Below are positions 17,026 to 28,394 of a stretch of DNA of 64,000 nt, in pieces (position 1 is the stretch's first letter; each line of letters starts with the position of its first letter). The stretch lies in contig NZ_JAENRY010000038.1 of NCBI RefSeq assembly GCF_016612545.1, positions 27,536 to 91,535 on the forward strand, written 5' to 3'. Under the pieces are notes generated by a model, which searched no databases, was not told the origin of the DNA, and worked only from the letters and a program-made list of their open reading frames with translations. Source of the DNA: Streptomyces sp. MBT65. GTDB taxonomy: Bacteria > Actinomycetota > Actinomycetes > Streptomycetales > Streptomycetaceae. The position numbers and the translations under genes were made by a program.

Positions 17026-20000
17026 ATGCGAAGACTCCACGCCCTGTGGGCCGTGGCCGGTTTGGCCGGACTGCTCTCGGGTGCCATCACGCCCGCGACA
17101 GCCGCCGCCGGTCCCACGGTCTCCACCCACCTCACGGGCCCGAGCACCACCCCACCGCAGACCGTCACCCTCATCACCGGCGACACGGTGACCCTCACCG
17201 TCGGACCGGACGGCAGGAACGCCGTCGACGTCCGGCGCGGCAAGGGCCGCGAGGCCGCCACCTTCCTGTCCAGCGAGAAGGACGGCGAGATCAGCGTCCT
17301 GCCGGCGGACGCCGTCCCGCTGATCAAGGCGGGCCGCCTCGACCCGGCCCTGTTCAACATCACCCAGCTCGTCGAGCAGGGCTACACGGACGCGAAGACC
17401 GGCTCCACCCCGGTCATCGCGACCTACGGCAAGGGCACCGAGACCCCCGAGGGCGCGCGCCGGACGCTGGCGCTGCCCGGGATCGACGGCGCCGCGCTCA
17501 GCGCGAAGAAGTCCACGGCCTTCTGGTCGGACATCGCCCCGGCGCTCGGCACCGCGCCCACCGCGAAGGCCGCGAAGCAGCTCGGCGACGGCATCGACAA
17601 GATCTGGCTGGACGCCAAGGTGCACGCGTCCCTCGACGTCAGCGTGCCGCAGATCGGCGCGCCCGAGGTGTGGAAGGCGGGCTACGACGGCACGGGCATC
17701 GAGGTCGCGGTCCTGGACACGGGCGTGGACACCGGGCACCCGGACCTGGCCGGGAAGATCGCCGGCTCGGAGAGCTTCGTACCGGACGAGACGGTCCAGG
17801 ACGGATTCGGCCACGGCACCCATGTGGCGTCCACGATCGTCGGCTCGGGCGCGGCCTCGGGCGGCCGGTACAAGGGCGTGGCGCCGGGCGCGAAGCTGCT
17901 GGTCGGCAAGGTGCTGGACAACACGGGCAGCGGCCAGGCCTCCTGGATCATCGCGGGCATGGAGTGGGCGGCGGACTCCGGCGCGAAGATCGTCTCCATG
18001 TCCTTGGGCGGTACGGCCTACGGTCCCTCCGACGTGCTCAGCGATACCGTCGACCAACTGTCCGCGTCCACCGGCGCGTTGTTCGTGATCGCGGCCGGCA
18101 ACGCGGGCCCGGGCGAGCAGACCCTGGGCACCCCGGGCATCGCCGACTCGGCGCTGACCGTGGGCGCGGTCGACAAGTCGGACAAGTTGGCCTCGTTCTC
18201 CAGCCGGGGTCCGCGCCTCGGCGACTCCGCGGTCAAGCCGGAGATCACCGCGCCGGGCGTGAGCATCACCGCGGCCCGCGCGGCAGGCACCACCATGCCC
18301 GGTGGTACGCCGGTCGACGACTACTACACGACGGCGAGCGGTACGTCGATGGCCACCCCGCATGTCGCGGGCGCGGCGGCTCTGGTCGCGCAGGCGCATC
18401 CGGACTGGACCGGCGAGCAGATCAAGGAGGCGCTGGCCAGTACGGCGAAGACGAACGCCGTCAACTCCGTGTTCGAGCAGGGCGACGGCCGGGTCGACGC
18501 CGTACGGGCGGTCGAGCAGGACGTCTTCGCGACCTCGACGCTGAGCTTCGGCAGGTTCGAGGACGGCGACACCGGTGTCGTCAGCAAGGACATCACGTAC
18601 ACCAACACCACTGACAGTTCGGTGGAGTTGAAGCTCTCGTCATCGCTGGCCGACCTCGCTCTGGGCGCGGACACCCTGACCGTGCCCGCGCGGGGCACCG
18701 CGACCGTCTCCGTCGGCGTCGACCCGGCGCAGGAGGCCGGGGGCCGGTACGCCGGCCGTGTCACGGCGACCGCCGACGGCGGAATCCAGGTCACCACCAG
18801 TGTCGGCTTCCAGAAGGCGCCGAAGACGTACAGCCTCAAGGTCTCGCTCGTGGACCGCGAGGGCAGACCGTCCACCGCGGCCTCGCTCTACGCGTTCCAG
18901 GAGCTGAACGGCGCCTACGACGACCAGTACGGCTTCCTCGGCACCGGCGCGACCTGGCAGGTGCCGGCGGGCACCTACTCCATCGCGACCTGGATCCCGG
19001 ACCGGGACGGGGCCGGCCTGGCCGTGGGCACGTCGGTCGTCGGCAACCCCGAGATCAAGGTCGACGGCAACACGGCGGTCGTCCTCGACGCCCGCAAGGC
19101 CGTGGAGATCAAACCGAAGACCAAGCAGGACTCCGAGTTCCAGGGCTTCAGCACCAGTTGGCACCGGGAGGGGCCGGGCACCGCCTGGGGAATCACCTAC
19201 AGCCAGGGCTTCTGGACCGACCACATCTATGTGGCGCCGACCCAGCCGGTCACCGTGGGCACCCTGAGCTTCTACGCCAAGTTCCGGCTGTACGCCAAGG
19301 AGTTGACGGCGAGCGTCACCAGCCCGGAGAAGACCTCGCTGTCCTCGCTCTACTACTCCCAGACCTACAACGACTTCCCGTTGAAGATCAGCGGTGACCA
19401 CACGGTGCGGGCGGTGGACGCGGGCGGCGGTACCGCGGCCGACTTCGCGGGGCTCGACGTCAAGGGCAAGGTGGCCGTCGTCGGGGTCGGTGCCACCGAG
19501 CGGGCACAGACCGCTCTGGACAACGCGACCAAGGCCGGGGCGGGTTACCTCATCGTCTACCGCAAGACACCCGGTTTCTGGATCGAGGCCGTGGACCGGG
19601 CGACCACCGTCCCGCTGATGATCGCCACCGGCGAGGAGGGCGCCCAACTGGCCGCCCTGCTGAAGACCGGCAAGAAGGTCACGCTGAAGCTGAGCGGCAC
19701 ATCGGTCAGCCCGTACGTCTACAACCTGCTCGCCGCGCAGAGCGGTGCCATCACCGCGGACCAGACCTACCGCCTGGACAAGTCCAACACCGTCAAGCGG
19801 AAGGCCCGTTACTACGGTGGCACGGCCGGCGAGATGGGCGCGGACACCCTGTACACCTTCCGCCCCTGGCAGCTCTTCGGCGTCGACAGCAGCGTGCCCA
19901 CGCAGTTGGGCACGGAACGCGACGAGTACTACTACGTCGACCCCGACACCCGCACCTGGCATGTCGTCTATCCCGACTCGAAGGCCTACAAGGGCGAGTG

Positions 20001-20700
20001 GAGCCCGCTGCGGATCTTCACCAAGGCGGGCACCGAGCCCACCGAGGACTGGCTGCGCCAGGTCGTCCGGCCGGGCAGCAGCGAGGAGTACGGCCTCTCG
20101 ACCCGCACCGGCGACAAACTCGCCCTCTCCGTAACGGAGTTGAACGACTCCACGCAGGGTCACTACGGATACATCGACACCGTCGACACCACAGGGCAGG
20201 GCAAGCTCTACGCGGACGGGCAGTTCGTCGGTGACTCGACGCGCGGCGGATACGGCGTCTTCGACGTCCCGGCGGCCAAGTCCTCGTACCGCTTCGATCT
20301 GGACGTGCAGCGCAAGGCGGCCTGGGCGAAGTACTCCACGAGCACGCACACCGAGTGGACCTTCGCCTCGGCGCACACCGACTCCGCGACGGCACTGCCG
20401 CTGCTCACCGTCGGCATCGCCCCGAAGGACCTCGACCTCCTCAACAGGGCCGACGCCAAGCGGGAGTTGACGGTCGGGCTGCCGGTCGCGAACCAGTCGG
20501 GGAGCGTCCGGGCGAGCAGTCTGAAGGCATGGGTCTCCTACGACGACGGCGCGTCCTGGAAGGAGGTGAGCGTCAAAAAGGGCGAGGCGCGGTTCAGGCC
20601 CGCGAAGGGCGCCGCGTCGGTGTCGCTGCGCGTGCGGGCCACCGACCGTGACGGCAACAAGATCGACCAGACCGTACTGCGGGCGTTCGGCCTGAAGTGA
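17026..20700 (+). CDS. Secreted S8 subtilisin-like serine protease with PA domain
   Basis: 1224-residue secreted protease. A signal peptide (about residues 1-28, ending ATAAAG) is followed by a propeptide region to about 205. The S8 catalytic domain follows with Asp231 (VAVLDTGVDTGHPDL), His263 (FGHGTHVAS) and Ser441 (GTSMATPHVAGA). A beta-sandwich region, a protease-associated (PA) domain at roughly 800-925 and a C-terminal beta-rich section ending in an ELTVGLPVANQSG-type repeat domain follow. All triad residues are present, so it should be active. The start is the ATG at 17026, with GGAGG ten bases upstream and directly before the signal peptide. It lies divergent from the two-component system and 79 bases before an HTH regulator. 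Confidence 0.93.
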   Translation: MRRLHALWAVAGLAGLLSGAITPATAAAGPTVSTHLTGPSTTPPQTVTLITGDTVTLTVGPDGRNAVDVRRGKGREAATFLSSEKDGEISVLPADAVPLIKAGRLDPALFNITQLVEQGYTDAKTGSTPVIATYGKGTETPEGARRTLALPGIDGAALSAKKSTAFWSDIAPALGTAPTAKAAKQLGDGIDKIWLDAKVHASLDVSVPQIGAPEVWKAGYDGTGIEVAVLDTGVDTGHPDLAGKIAGSESFVPDETVQDGFGHGTHVASTIVGSGAASGGRYKGVAPGAKLLVGKVLDNTGSGQASWIIAGMEWAADSGAKIVSMSLGGTAYGPSDVLSDTVDQLSASTGALFVIAAGNAGPGEQTLGTPGIADSALTVGAVDKSDKLASFSSRGPRLGDSAVKPEITAPGVSITAARAAGTTMPGGTPVDDYYTTASGTSMATPHVAGAAALVAQAHPDWTGEQIKEALASTAKTNAVNSVFEQGDGRVDAVRAVEQDVFATSTLSFGRFEDGDTGVVSKDITYTNTTDSSVELKLSSSLADLALGADTLTVPARGTATVSVGVDPAQEAGGRYAGRVTATADGGIQVTTSVGFQKAPKTYSLKVSLVDREGRPSTAASLYAFQELNGAYDDQYGFLGTGATWQVPAGTYSIATWIPDRDGAGLAVGTSVVGNPEIKVDGNTAVVLDARKAVEIKPKTKQDSEFQGFSTSWHREGPGTAWGITYSQGFWTDHIYVAPTQPVTVGTLSFYAKFRLYAKELTASVTSPEKTSLSSLYYSQTYNDFPLKISGDHTVRAVDAGGGTAADFAGLDVKGKVAVVGVGATERAQTALDNATKAGAGYLIVYRKTPGFWIEAVDRATTVPLMIATGEEGAQLAALLKTGKKVTLKLSGTSVSPYVYNLLAAQSGAITADQTYRLDKSNTVKRKARYYGGTAGEMGADTLYTFRPWQLFGVDSSVPTQLGTERDEYYYVDPDTRTWHVVYPDSKAYKGEWSPLRIFTKAGTEPTEDWLRQVVRPGSSEEYGLSTRTGDKLALSVTELNDSTQGHYGYIDTVDTTGQGKLYADGQFVGDSTRGGYGVFDVPAAKSSYRFDLDVQRKAAWAKYSTSTHTEWTFASAHTDSATALPLLTVGIAPKDLDLLNRADAKRELTVGLPVANQSGSVRASSLKAWVSYDDGASWKEVSVKKGEARFRPAKGAASVSLRVRATDRDGNKIDQTVLRAFGLK

Positions 20701-20779
20701 GCCTGGAGTGACCTGAATTGAACGGACGGGCCGAGCCACTGTAAGGATTCTTAACAAAGAACCCCTACCGTGGCGAGCC

Positions 20780-21781
20780 ATGGTGAACACGGCACAAGAT
20801 CCTGAACGACAGACCCCTGCCGCGAGCCCCTGGGCCGCGGTGGGGGTCTCCGCCTTCGACGAGCGGGTGTACCAGTCGATTCTCCATCAGCCCGACGCGG
20901 GCGCGGACGGCTGGGCACTGATGGCCAGGGCGACCCCGGCCGAGCTGCGCGAGTCCTGCGATCGGCTGCTCGCGCTGGGACTGCTCCAACCGCCGGACTC
21001 CATGGGCGGGTTACGCGCGGTCGACCCGCGGGTGGCGATCCGTGCGCTGATCCGGCGGCGCGAGACGGAGTCCGAACTGGTCGCCGCCACCGCCGAGGAG
21101 ATGGCCACCGCGTACGAGGCCGGGCTGCTGCGCGAGGAGCCGTCCCGGCTGATCGAGGTCGCCTCCGGCGAGGGCGCCATCGCGGCCCGCCTGGAGGAGA
21201 TGTACGCCCGTGCGGAGCACGAGGTGTGTCTCTTCGACACCCCGCCGTATCTCGCCCCGCCCGCTCCGCAGGTGGACCTCCAGGCCGATCTGCTCAAGCG
21301 CGGGATCGTCTCGCGCGGCATCTACGCGGCGACCGCGCTGGAGGACCCGAACACCCTGTCCCGGGCCTGGAACATGGTCGAACTCGGCGAGCAGGCGCGG
21401 GTGTTGCCGTCCGTGCCGCTCAAACTGCTGGTGGTCGACGGACGCCGTGCCCTGCTCCCGCTGACCTCGTCGGCGGCCGGCGGCTACTGTGCCGTCGTCG
21501 TATGGCACTCGGCGGTGACCGAGGCCCTGCAGAAGCTCTTCGAGCTGGCGTGGCAGCAGGCGACTCCGCTCGGCCGGCCCGCCGGGAACGGTGAACTCTC
21601 CGAGGACGAGCAGGCGTTGACGCGGCTGCTGGCGGCCGGGCTGAAGGACGAGGCGGTCGCCCGCCATCTGGGGATCAGTCTGCGCACGCTGCGGCGGCGG
21701 GTGAGCGACCTTCAGGAACGGCTCGGGGCGGCGAGCCGGTTCCAGCTCGGGCTGCGGGCGGCGCAGCGGGGGTGGCTGTAG
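20780..21781 (+). CDS. LuxR-type HTH regulator with N-terminal winged-helix-like region
   Basis: 333-residue DNA-binding protein. The last 60 residues are a LuxR-type HTH (LSEDEQALTRLLAAGLKDEAVARHLGISLRTLRRRVSDL). The N-terminal part resembles TrmB/MarR-like helical regions, and the middle has a beta-rich segment of PLD-like TrmB sensor type. No receiver or ATPase domain is present, so it is probably a one-component regulator of unknown signal. The start ATG at 20780 is preceded by TGGCGAG. It ends at a strong bidirectional hairpin shared with the convergent aconitase gene. The target is unknown; the neighbouring protease is one candidate. Confidence 0.85.
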   Translation: MVNTAQDPERQTPAASPWAAVGVSAFDERVYQSILHQPDAGADGWALMARATPAELRESCDRLLALGLLQPPDSMGGLRAVDPRVAIRALIRRRETESELVAATAEEMATAYEAGLLREEPSRLIEVASGEGAIAARLEEMYARAEHEVCLFDTPPYLAPPAPQVDLQADLLKRGIVSRGIYAATALEDPNTLSRAWNMVELGEQARVLPSVPLKLLVVDGRRALLPLTSSAAGGYCAVVVWHSAVTEALQKLFELAWQQATPLGRPAGNGELSEDEQALTRLLAAGLKDEAVARHLGISLRTLRRRVSDLQERLGAASRFQLGLRAAQRGWL

Positions 21782-21790
21782 GGAACGGCG

Positions 21791-21826
21791 GAGGGCCGCA
21801 CCCCCGTCACCGGGGATGCGGCCCTC
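21791..21826. terminator. Bidirectional terminator between regulator and acnA
   Basis: GAGGGCCGCA pairs perfectly with TGCGGCCCTC and the inner CCCC/GGGG extends the stem; loop GTCA. It lies between two convergent genes, 9 bases after one stop and 19 before the other. Confidence 0.8.
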
Positions 21827-21845
21827 AACTGCCTTACCGGGTCCG

Positions 21846-24663
<2,818 letters not shown>

Positions 24664-24702
24664 GGATCGGCGGAATGTGCGGCTGCGGTGCACCTCGGCA
24701 GA

Positions 24703-24720
24703 TATCTCGATGTCGAGATA
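24703..24720. promoter_or_regulatory. Operator-like palindrome, ATCTC-N6-GAGAT, before the DUF4236 gene
   Basis: Perfect inverted repeat TATCTCGA-TG-TCGAGATA. The core ATCTC-N6-GAGAT recurs at 25053-25068, just before the XRE-MurA gene, with identical spacing. It is a likely binding site for the fused HTH domain encoded next door. Confidence 0.5.
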
Positions 24721-24818
24721 ACTCTAGTACATGGGGGCGGGCTGGTCATGCCCGGACCCTTTCCGCCGCCATACCCGCGCATCTTCGGGGTACCAGGTGC
24801 GGGACGAAAGGGGGCGGG

Positions 24819-25016
24819 ATGCCGCTCACGTTCCGCAAGAGCTTCCGGATCCTTCCTTGGCTTCGGCTCAACATCAACAAGGGATCCATGTCGTTCACCA
24901 CAGGCGGCAAGAAGGGGCCGCGCTACACGCGCAGCACCACAGGACGTCGTACGACATCGATGGATTTGCCCGGGCCTTTCGGGTGGCGCAAGACGCGCAC
25001 CAAGAAGGACGACTGA
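24819..25016 (+). CDS. DUF4236 small protein
   Basis: 65-residue basic protein matching the DUF4236 pattern: FRKSFRILPWLRLNINKGS near the start, a GGKKGPRYT turn, then TGRRTT and a Pro/Gly-rich end. Function is unknown; the domain is also found at the N-terminus of larger bacterial proteins. The ATG at 24819 follows GAAAGGGGGCGGG. The gene sits between aconitase (divergent) and the XRE-MurA gene (same strand, 64 bases apart). The two forward genes share the same operator motif in their upstream regions. Confidence 0.8.
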   Translation: MPLTFRKSFRILPWLRLNINKGSMSFTTGGKKGPRYTRSTTGRRTTSMDLPGPFGWRKTRTKKDD

Positions 25017-25052
25017 CCGGCCGTCACCCGAACGGCCCCCTCATGAGGCGCC

Positions 25053-25068
25053 ATCTCATATCTGAGAT
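25053..25068. promoter_or_regulatory. Operator-like palindrome, ATCTC-N6-GAGAT, before XRE-MurA
   Basis: ATCTC-ATATCT-GAGAT ends 12 bases before the XRE-MurA ATG. There is no ribosome site, and a TAACCT (25069-25074) sits where the -10 of a leaderless transcript would be, so the site would overlap the promoter: an autorepression layout. Confidence 0.5.
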
Positions 25069-25080
25069 AACCTCGGCCTC

Positions 25081-26610
25081 ATGGCAGACGACTACCTCGT
25101 ACGTATCGGCAAGCTCATCCGTGACGCCCGGCAGCATCGGGGCTGGACACAGACGCAGCTTGCCGAGGCGCTCGGCACCAGTCAGAGCGCCGTCAACCGC
25201 ATCGAGCGCGGCAATCAAAACATCAGCCTTGAGATGATCGCTCGAATCGGTGAAGCCCTGGACAGCGAGATCGTCTCTCTGGGCTACGCCGGTCCGATGC
25301 ATCTTCGGGTGGTCGGCGGTCGTCGGCTCTCCGGCGCGATCGATGTGAAGACCAGCAAGAACGCGTGCGTGGCACTGCTGTGCGCCTCGCTCCTCAACAA
25401 GGGGCGCACAGTGCTGCGCAGGGTCGCGCGGATCGAGGAGGTGTACCGCCTTCTGGAGGTACTCGGCTCGATCGGCGTCCGCACCCGCTGGATCAACGAC
25501 GGCGTCGACCTGGAGATCGTCCCGCCGGCCGAGCTGGAGATGGCCGCGATCGACGCGGAGGCCGCCAAGCGCACCCGCTCGATCATCATGTTCCTCGGCC
25601 CGCTGCTGCACCGCATGGACAGCTTCAAGCTGCCGTACGCGGGCGGTTGCGACCTCGGCACCCGCACGATCGAGCCGCACATGATCGCGCTACGGCGGTT
25701 CGGGCTCGACATCGCCGCGACCGAGGGCCTCTACCACGCGCGGGTCGACCGGTCCGTCTCCCCCGACCGCCCGATCGTGCTGACCGAGCGCGGCGACACC
25801 GTCACCGAGAACGCGCTGCTCGCCGCCGCCCGCCACGACGGTGCCACGGTCATCCGCAACGCCTCCTCCAACTACATGGTCCAGGACCTCTGCTTCTTCC
25901 TGGAGGCGCTCGGCGTACGGGTCGAGGGCATCGGCACCACCACGCTCACCGTGCACGGCGTGCCGACCATCGACGTCGACGTGGACTACTCCCCCTCCGA
26001 GGACCCGGTCGAGGCGATGAGCCTGCTGGCCGCGGCCGTCGTCACCGAATCGGAGCTGACGGTCCGCCGGGTGCCCATCGAGTTCCTGGAGATCGAGCTC
26101 GCGGTCCTGGAGGAGATGGGCCTCGACCACGACCGCACCGCCGAGTACGTCGCGGACAACGGCCGTACGCGGCTGGTGGACCTCACGGTCCGGCCCTCCA
26201 AGCTGGAGGCGCCGATCGACAAGATCCACCCGATGCCGTTCCCCGGCCTGAACATCGACAACGTGCCGTTCTTCGCGGCGATCGCGGCGGTCGCGCAGGG
26301 GCAGACCCTCATCCACGACTGGGTCTACGACAACCGCGCGATCTACCTCACGGACCTCAACCGCCTCGGCGGACGCCTCCAACTTCTCGACCCGCACCGG
26401 GTGTTGGTCGAGGGCCCGACCCGCTGGCGGGCCGCCGAGATGATGTGCCCGCCGGCGCTGCGGCCGGCCGTGGTCGTGCTGCTCGCGATGATGGCGGCGG
26501 AGGGGACGTCCGTGCTGCGCAACGTGTACGTCATCAACCGGGGTTACGAGGATCTGGCGGAGCGGCTCAACTCCGTGGGGGCGCAGATCGAGATCTTCCG
26601 GGACATCTGA
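25081..26610 (+). CDS. XRE HTH domain fused to MurA-like enolpyruvyl transferase
   Basis: 509-residue fusion. Residues 5-68 are an XRE/Cro-type HTH (IRDARQHRGWTQTQLAEAL, TSQSAVNRIERG). Residues about 72-509 are a full UDP-GlcNAc 1-carboxyvinyltransferase (MurA) fold. Catalytic-site residues are retained: Lys93/Asn94 in TSKNA and the PEP-reactive Cys190 in LPYAGGCDLGTR. MurA commits UDP-GlcNAc to peptidoglycan; this copy is probably a second MurA able to bind DNA, perhaps coupling precursor supply to transcription. The ATG at 25081 lacks a ribosome site and may begin a leaderless mRNA. It ends at a 15-bp terminator. From memory it corresponds to S. coelicolor SCO5998 beside aconitase. Confidence 0.92.
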   Translation: MADDYLVRIGKLIRDARQHRGWTQTQLAEALGTSQSAVNRIERGNQNISLEMIARIGEALDSEIVSLGYAGPMHLRVVGGRRLSGAIDVKTSKNACVALLCASLLNKGRTVLRRVARIEEVYRLLEVLGSIGVRTRWINDGVDLEIVPPAELEMAAIDAEAAKRTRSIIMFLGPLLHRMDSFKLPYAGGCDLGTRTIEPHMIALRRFGLDIAATEGLYHARVDRSVSPDRPIVLTERGDTVTENALLAAARHDGATVIRNASSNYMVQDLCFFLEALGVRVEGIGTTTLTVHGVPTIDVDVDYSPSEDPVEAMSLLAAAVVTESELTVRRVPIEFLEIELAVLEEMGLDHDRTAEYVADNGRTRLVDLTVRPSKLEAPIDKIHPMPFPGLNIDNVPFFAAIAAVAQGQTLIHDWVYDNRAIYLTDLNRLGGRLQLLDPHRVLVEGPTRWRAAEMMCPPALRPAVVVLLAMMAAEGTSVLRNVYVINRGYEDLAERLNSVGAQIEIFRDI

Positions 26611-26615
26611 TCGGC

Positions 26616-26655
26616 GGAGTGTCGTGCCCCTGGGAGACGAGGGGCACGACACTCC
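26616..26655 (+). terminator. Strong terminator after XRE-MurA
   Basis: GGAGTGTCGTGCCCC pairs perfectly with GGGGCACGACACTCC over 15 bp (16 with the closing T-A), loop about 8-10 bases, starting 5 bases after the stop codon. Confidence 0.85.
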
Positions 26656-27441
26656 TAATGCCGGCTGACCTGCTGTTACACACTTGCAGGACCCTCCATT
26701 GATCATCGCTGTTTTTCATCGCCTTGTGCAACGCGCATGCAAGATGATCTTGAATTGGTGACGATGCATCAGGGATATCCGAGTGTCCGTCAGCCTTCAC
26801 GGGGAGTGCTCGCCAAAGGGGCCTCGCAACGGCCGCACCGACGGTGCCACTGGCGTTCCTGAGATTCGGAGTTCGGTCCTCGCCGCGCACGCGCATCAAG
26901 CGCACTACACGCTACGGCCAGTTCCAGCCCGGACCTCCACGCGCACCGGCGCTCCTTCGATCATCCGGCCGACCCCCACGTCCGGGTCGGCGACCTGCCG
27001 ACCGAGGCGCCCGCCGACAGCATCCGCGACGACCCTGCCCGAGAGCGCGTCGAGACGAGCAGTGAAATGCGTGCTGCCGTCGTCGGGCCTGCCAACGGGA
27101 TGAGAGGGCGGACGCGTACGTCGAGACCAGCAAGGTCATCAAGACCATGAAGGACACCTGCGCGGACATGTCCGTGAAGTACCAGGAGACCGCGCGGGGG
27201 CCTCGCGGTGAACATCATCGAATGCTGGAGAGGTAGGCACTGAACAGCGCGTTCGTGTCTTTCAGTGCTGTCAGGGCCTTCCCCGCTTACGCGGCGGAAA
27301 GTTCCTGGAAACTTCCTGGGAAATCCCAGAGGACGAGCGCCTGGCCTGGGGGTTCGTGACATCCGCGATCGCTGTTCCGATCCGCCCTGACCGCCGACCG
27401 GATGTACCAAATCGATCCCTCAAGTCCGCCGGAGGGGTGCT
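26656..27441. other. Degenerate intergenic stretch with gene relics
   Basis: About 790 bases with no intact gene. A palindrome CAAGATGATCTTG lies at 26740-26752. From about 26930 to 27100 one frame shows strong third-position GC bias (for example DLPTEAPADSIRDDPARERV), suggesting decayed coding sequence I cannot identify. A recognisable serine dehydratase relic follows (27111-27225). The last 200 bases carry short TTCCTGG-type direct repeats (about 27299-27330) and nothing else I recognise. Confidence 0.5.
27111..27225 (+). pseudogene. sdaA: Relic of the L-serine dehydratase C-terminus, frameshifted
   Basis: One frame reads AYVETSKVIKTMKDTCADMS and then VKYQETARG; the next frame continues with GLAVNIIEC. 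Together this is the characteristic C-terminus of iron-sulfur L-serine dehydratases (…DKVIKTM…[23 protein letters not shown]). The switch at about 27198 fits loss of two bases. No start, no rest of the enzyme and no ribosome site are present, so it cannot be functional. It marks a deletion or rearrangement at the boundary between the core region and the hypoxia island. Confidence 0.7.
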
Positions 27442-27990
27442 ATGCGATACATGACTGCTGCGGAGATCTCAGGCCTGGACCAGCGACTGGCTGGCATGCC
27501 GCCCCGTCCGGCTCTGTGCGGAGCCACACCTCCGATTCTCCGTCCCGCGTGGCCCGGCACTGCTGTTGGCACTTTCACAGTCGAGGCGGACGACGTACCA
27601 CGGCTCTGTATTTGTGCCGACGCGACCGTTCAGCGACCTCCGACCTCCGACCAGAAACAGACGTGTGCCCCTCTCAACTTCTTCTACTGTCGAACACTCG
27701 GTCGGTACGCGAGGGATGATCTGGTCCCTCGCTCGGGGAATACCTTCAACTGCTGCCTGTCGTTGCGGTGTTGGGATGACGGCCTTCCACTCCGGTTGCC
27801 CGATGGATGGGGAACAAATGAGGGCAGGCACGTGACGGGGGCGTCATGTTTGACTGGCTCGACCAATTCGTACGTCTCGCCGACGAGGTGCGCCCGGAAA
27901 AGGCGAGGCATCTGGTCCGATTGGCCTTCATCAGCACAGCCGCCGCCATCCTTTGGGCCGTGGCTGCAGGGCCGGTGGCTGATGGACTGA
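27442..27990 (+). CDS. Doubtful hypothetical protein
   Basis: Open frame of 182 codons with a good ribosome site (GGAGGGG, 5 bases before the ATG) but weak third-position GC bias, many Cys and Pro, and no recognised family. Its last 145 bases overlap the start of the better-supported membrane gene at 27846 in another frame, so if real it is probably decayed or ends differently. It is the only ribosome-site-bearing start between the serine dehydratase relic and the ROK-like gene. Confidence 0.3.
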   Translation: MRYMTAAEISGLDQRLAGMPPRPALCGATPPILRPAWPGTAVGTFTVEADDVPRLCICADATVQRPPTSDQKQTCAPLNFFYCRTLGRYARDDLVPRSGNTFNCCLSLRCWDDGLPLRLPDGWGTNEGRHVTGASCLTGSTNSYVSPTRCARKRRGIWSDWPSSAQPPPSFGPWLQGRWLMD

Positions 27991-28394
27991 CCGTATGGGC
28001 CCCGTTGCTCGCCTTCGGGCTGTCCGCCGTAGTCGCCCTGGTGATCGCGGGGCTGTTCGTTCTCTCCGCCAGCGGTGAAATCATCGACAGCGTCAACCAA
28101 CGGCCACCCTCAATGCCCGGCGGTCACCACATCGCCTGCCGTGTCGGCCGCCGCCGGCTGGAGTGCGGACTGCTTCACGTGACCGGGCCGACCACTGCCC
28201 TGCCGGAAGCGGACGTTATCGGCCCGTGCGTGATGAGGACGTGGTCCGCGTCGACTCACCGCCACCGGACGGGCGCTTCGGGCACACCGAGATGTACGAC
28301 GTTCTCTGCAATGCCCTGCGCGCACTCATTGAGCAAGCCGACCAGCGCAATCTCACTGTCGCATCAATCGGCATTGCTGTACCGGGCGGAGTGA
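27846..28394 (+). CDS. Membrane segment fragment, probable N-terminus of the ROK-like gene
   Basis: The first ~95 residues are convincing: MFDWLDQFVRLADEVRPEKA then two membrane spans (FISTAAAILWAVAAG and LLAFGLSAVVALVIAGLFVL). They are followed by HHIACRVGRRRLECGLLHVTG, which resembles the N-terminal strand-turn of an ASKHA/ROK fold. After about 28217 the frame loses coding character, while frame 28163-29359 takes over with RPVRDEDVVRVDSPPPDGRF. One extra C at the junction (ATC-CGG instead of ATCGG) would fuse the two into a membrane-anchored ROK protein of about 503 residues. I therefore read this as the 5' half of a frameshifted gene, or a sequencing error. Confidence 0.5.
   Translation: MFDWLDQFVRLADEVRPEKARHLVRLAFISTAAAILWAVAAGPVADGLTVWAPLLAFGLSAVVALVIAGLFVLSASGEIIDSVNQRPPSMPGGHHIACRVGRRRLECGLLHVTGPTTALPEADVIGPCVMRTWSASTHRHRTGASGTPRCTTFSAMPCAHSLSKPTSAISLSHQSALLYRAE

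Noticed and set aside
26740..26752. CAAGATGATCTTG palindrome as a regulator operator
   Set aside because: A perfect 6-bp-arm palindrome, but no intact gene follows it and no second copy was seen, so no function is claimed.
27299..27335. TTCCTGG short direct repeats as a CRISPR or iteron array
   Set aside because: Only two to three imperfect copies with no regular spacing or spacers; no cas or rep gene nearby.
27402..27719. Short frame beginning MYQIDPSSPPEG
   Set aside because: Overlaps the ribosome site and start of the 27442 frame and lacks coding bias.
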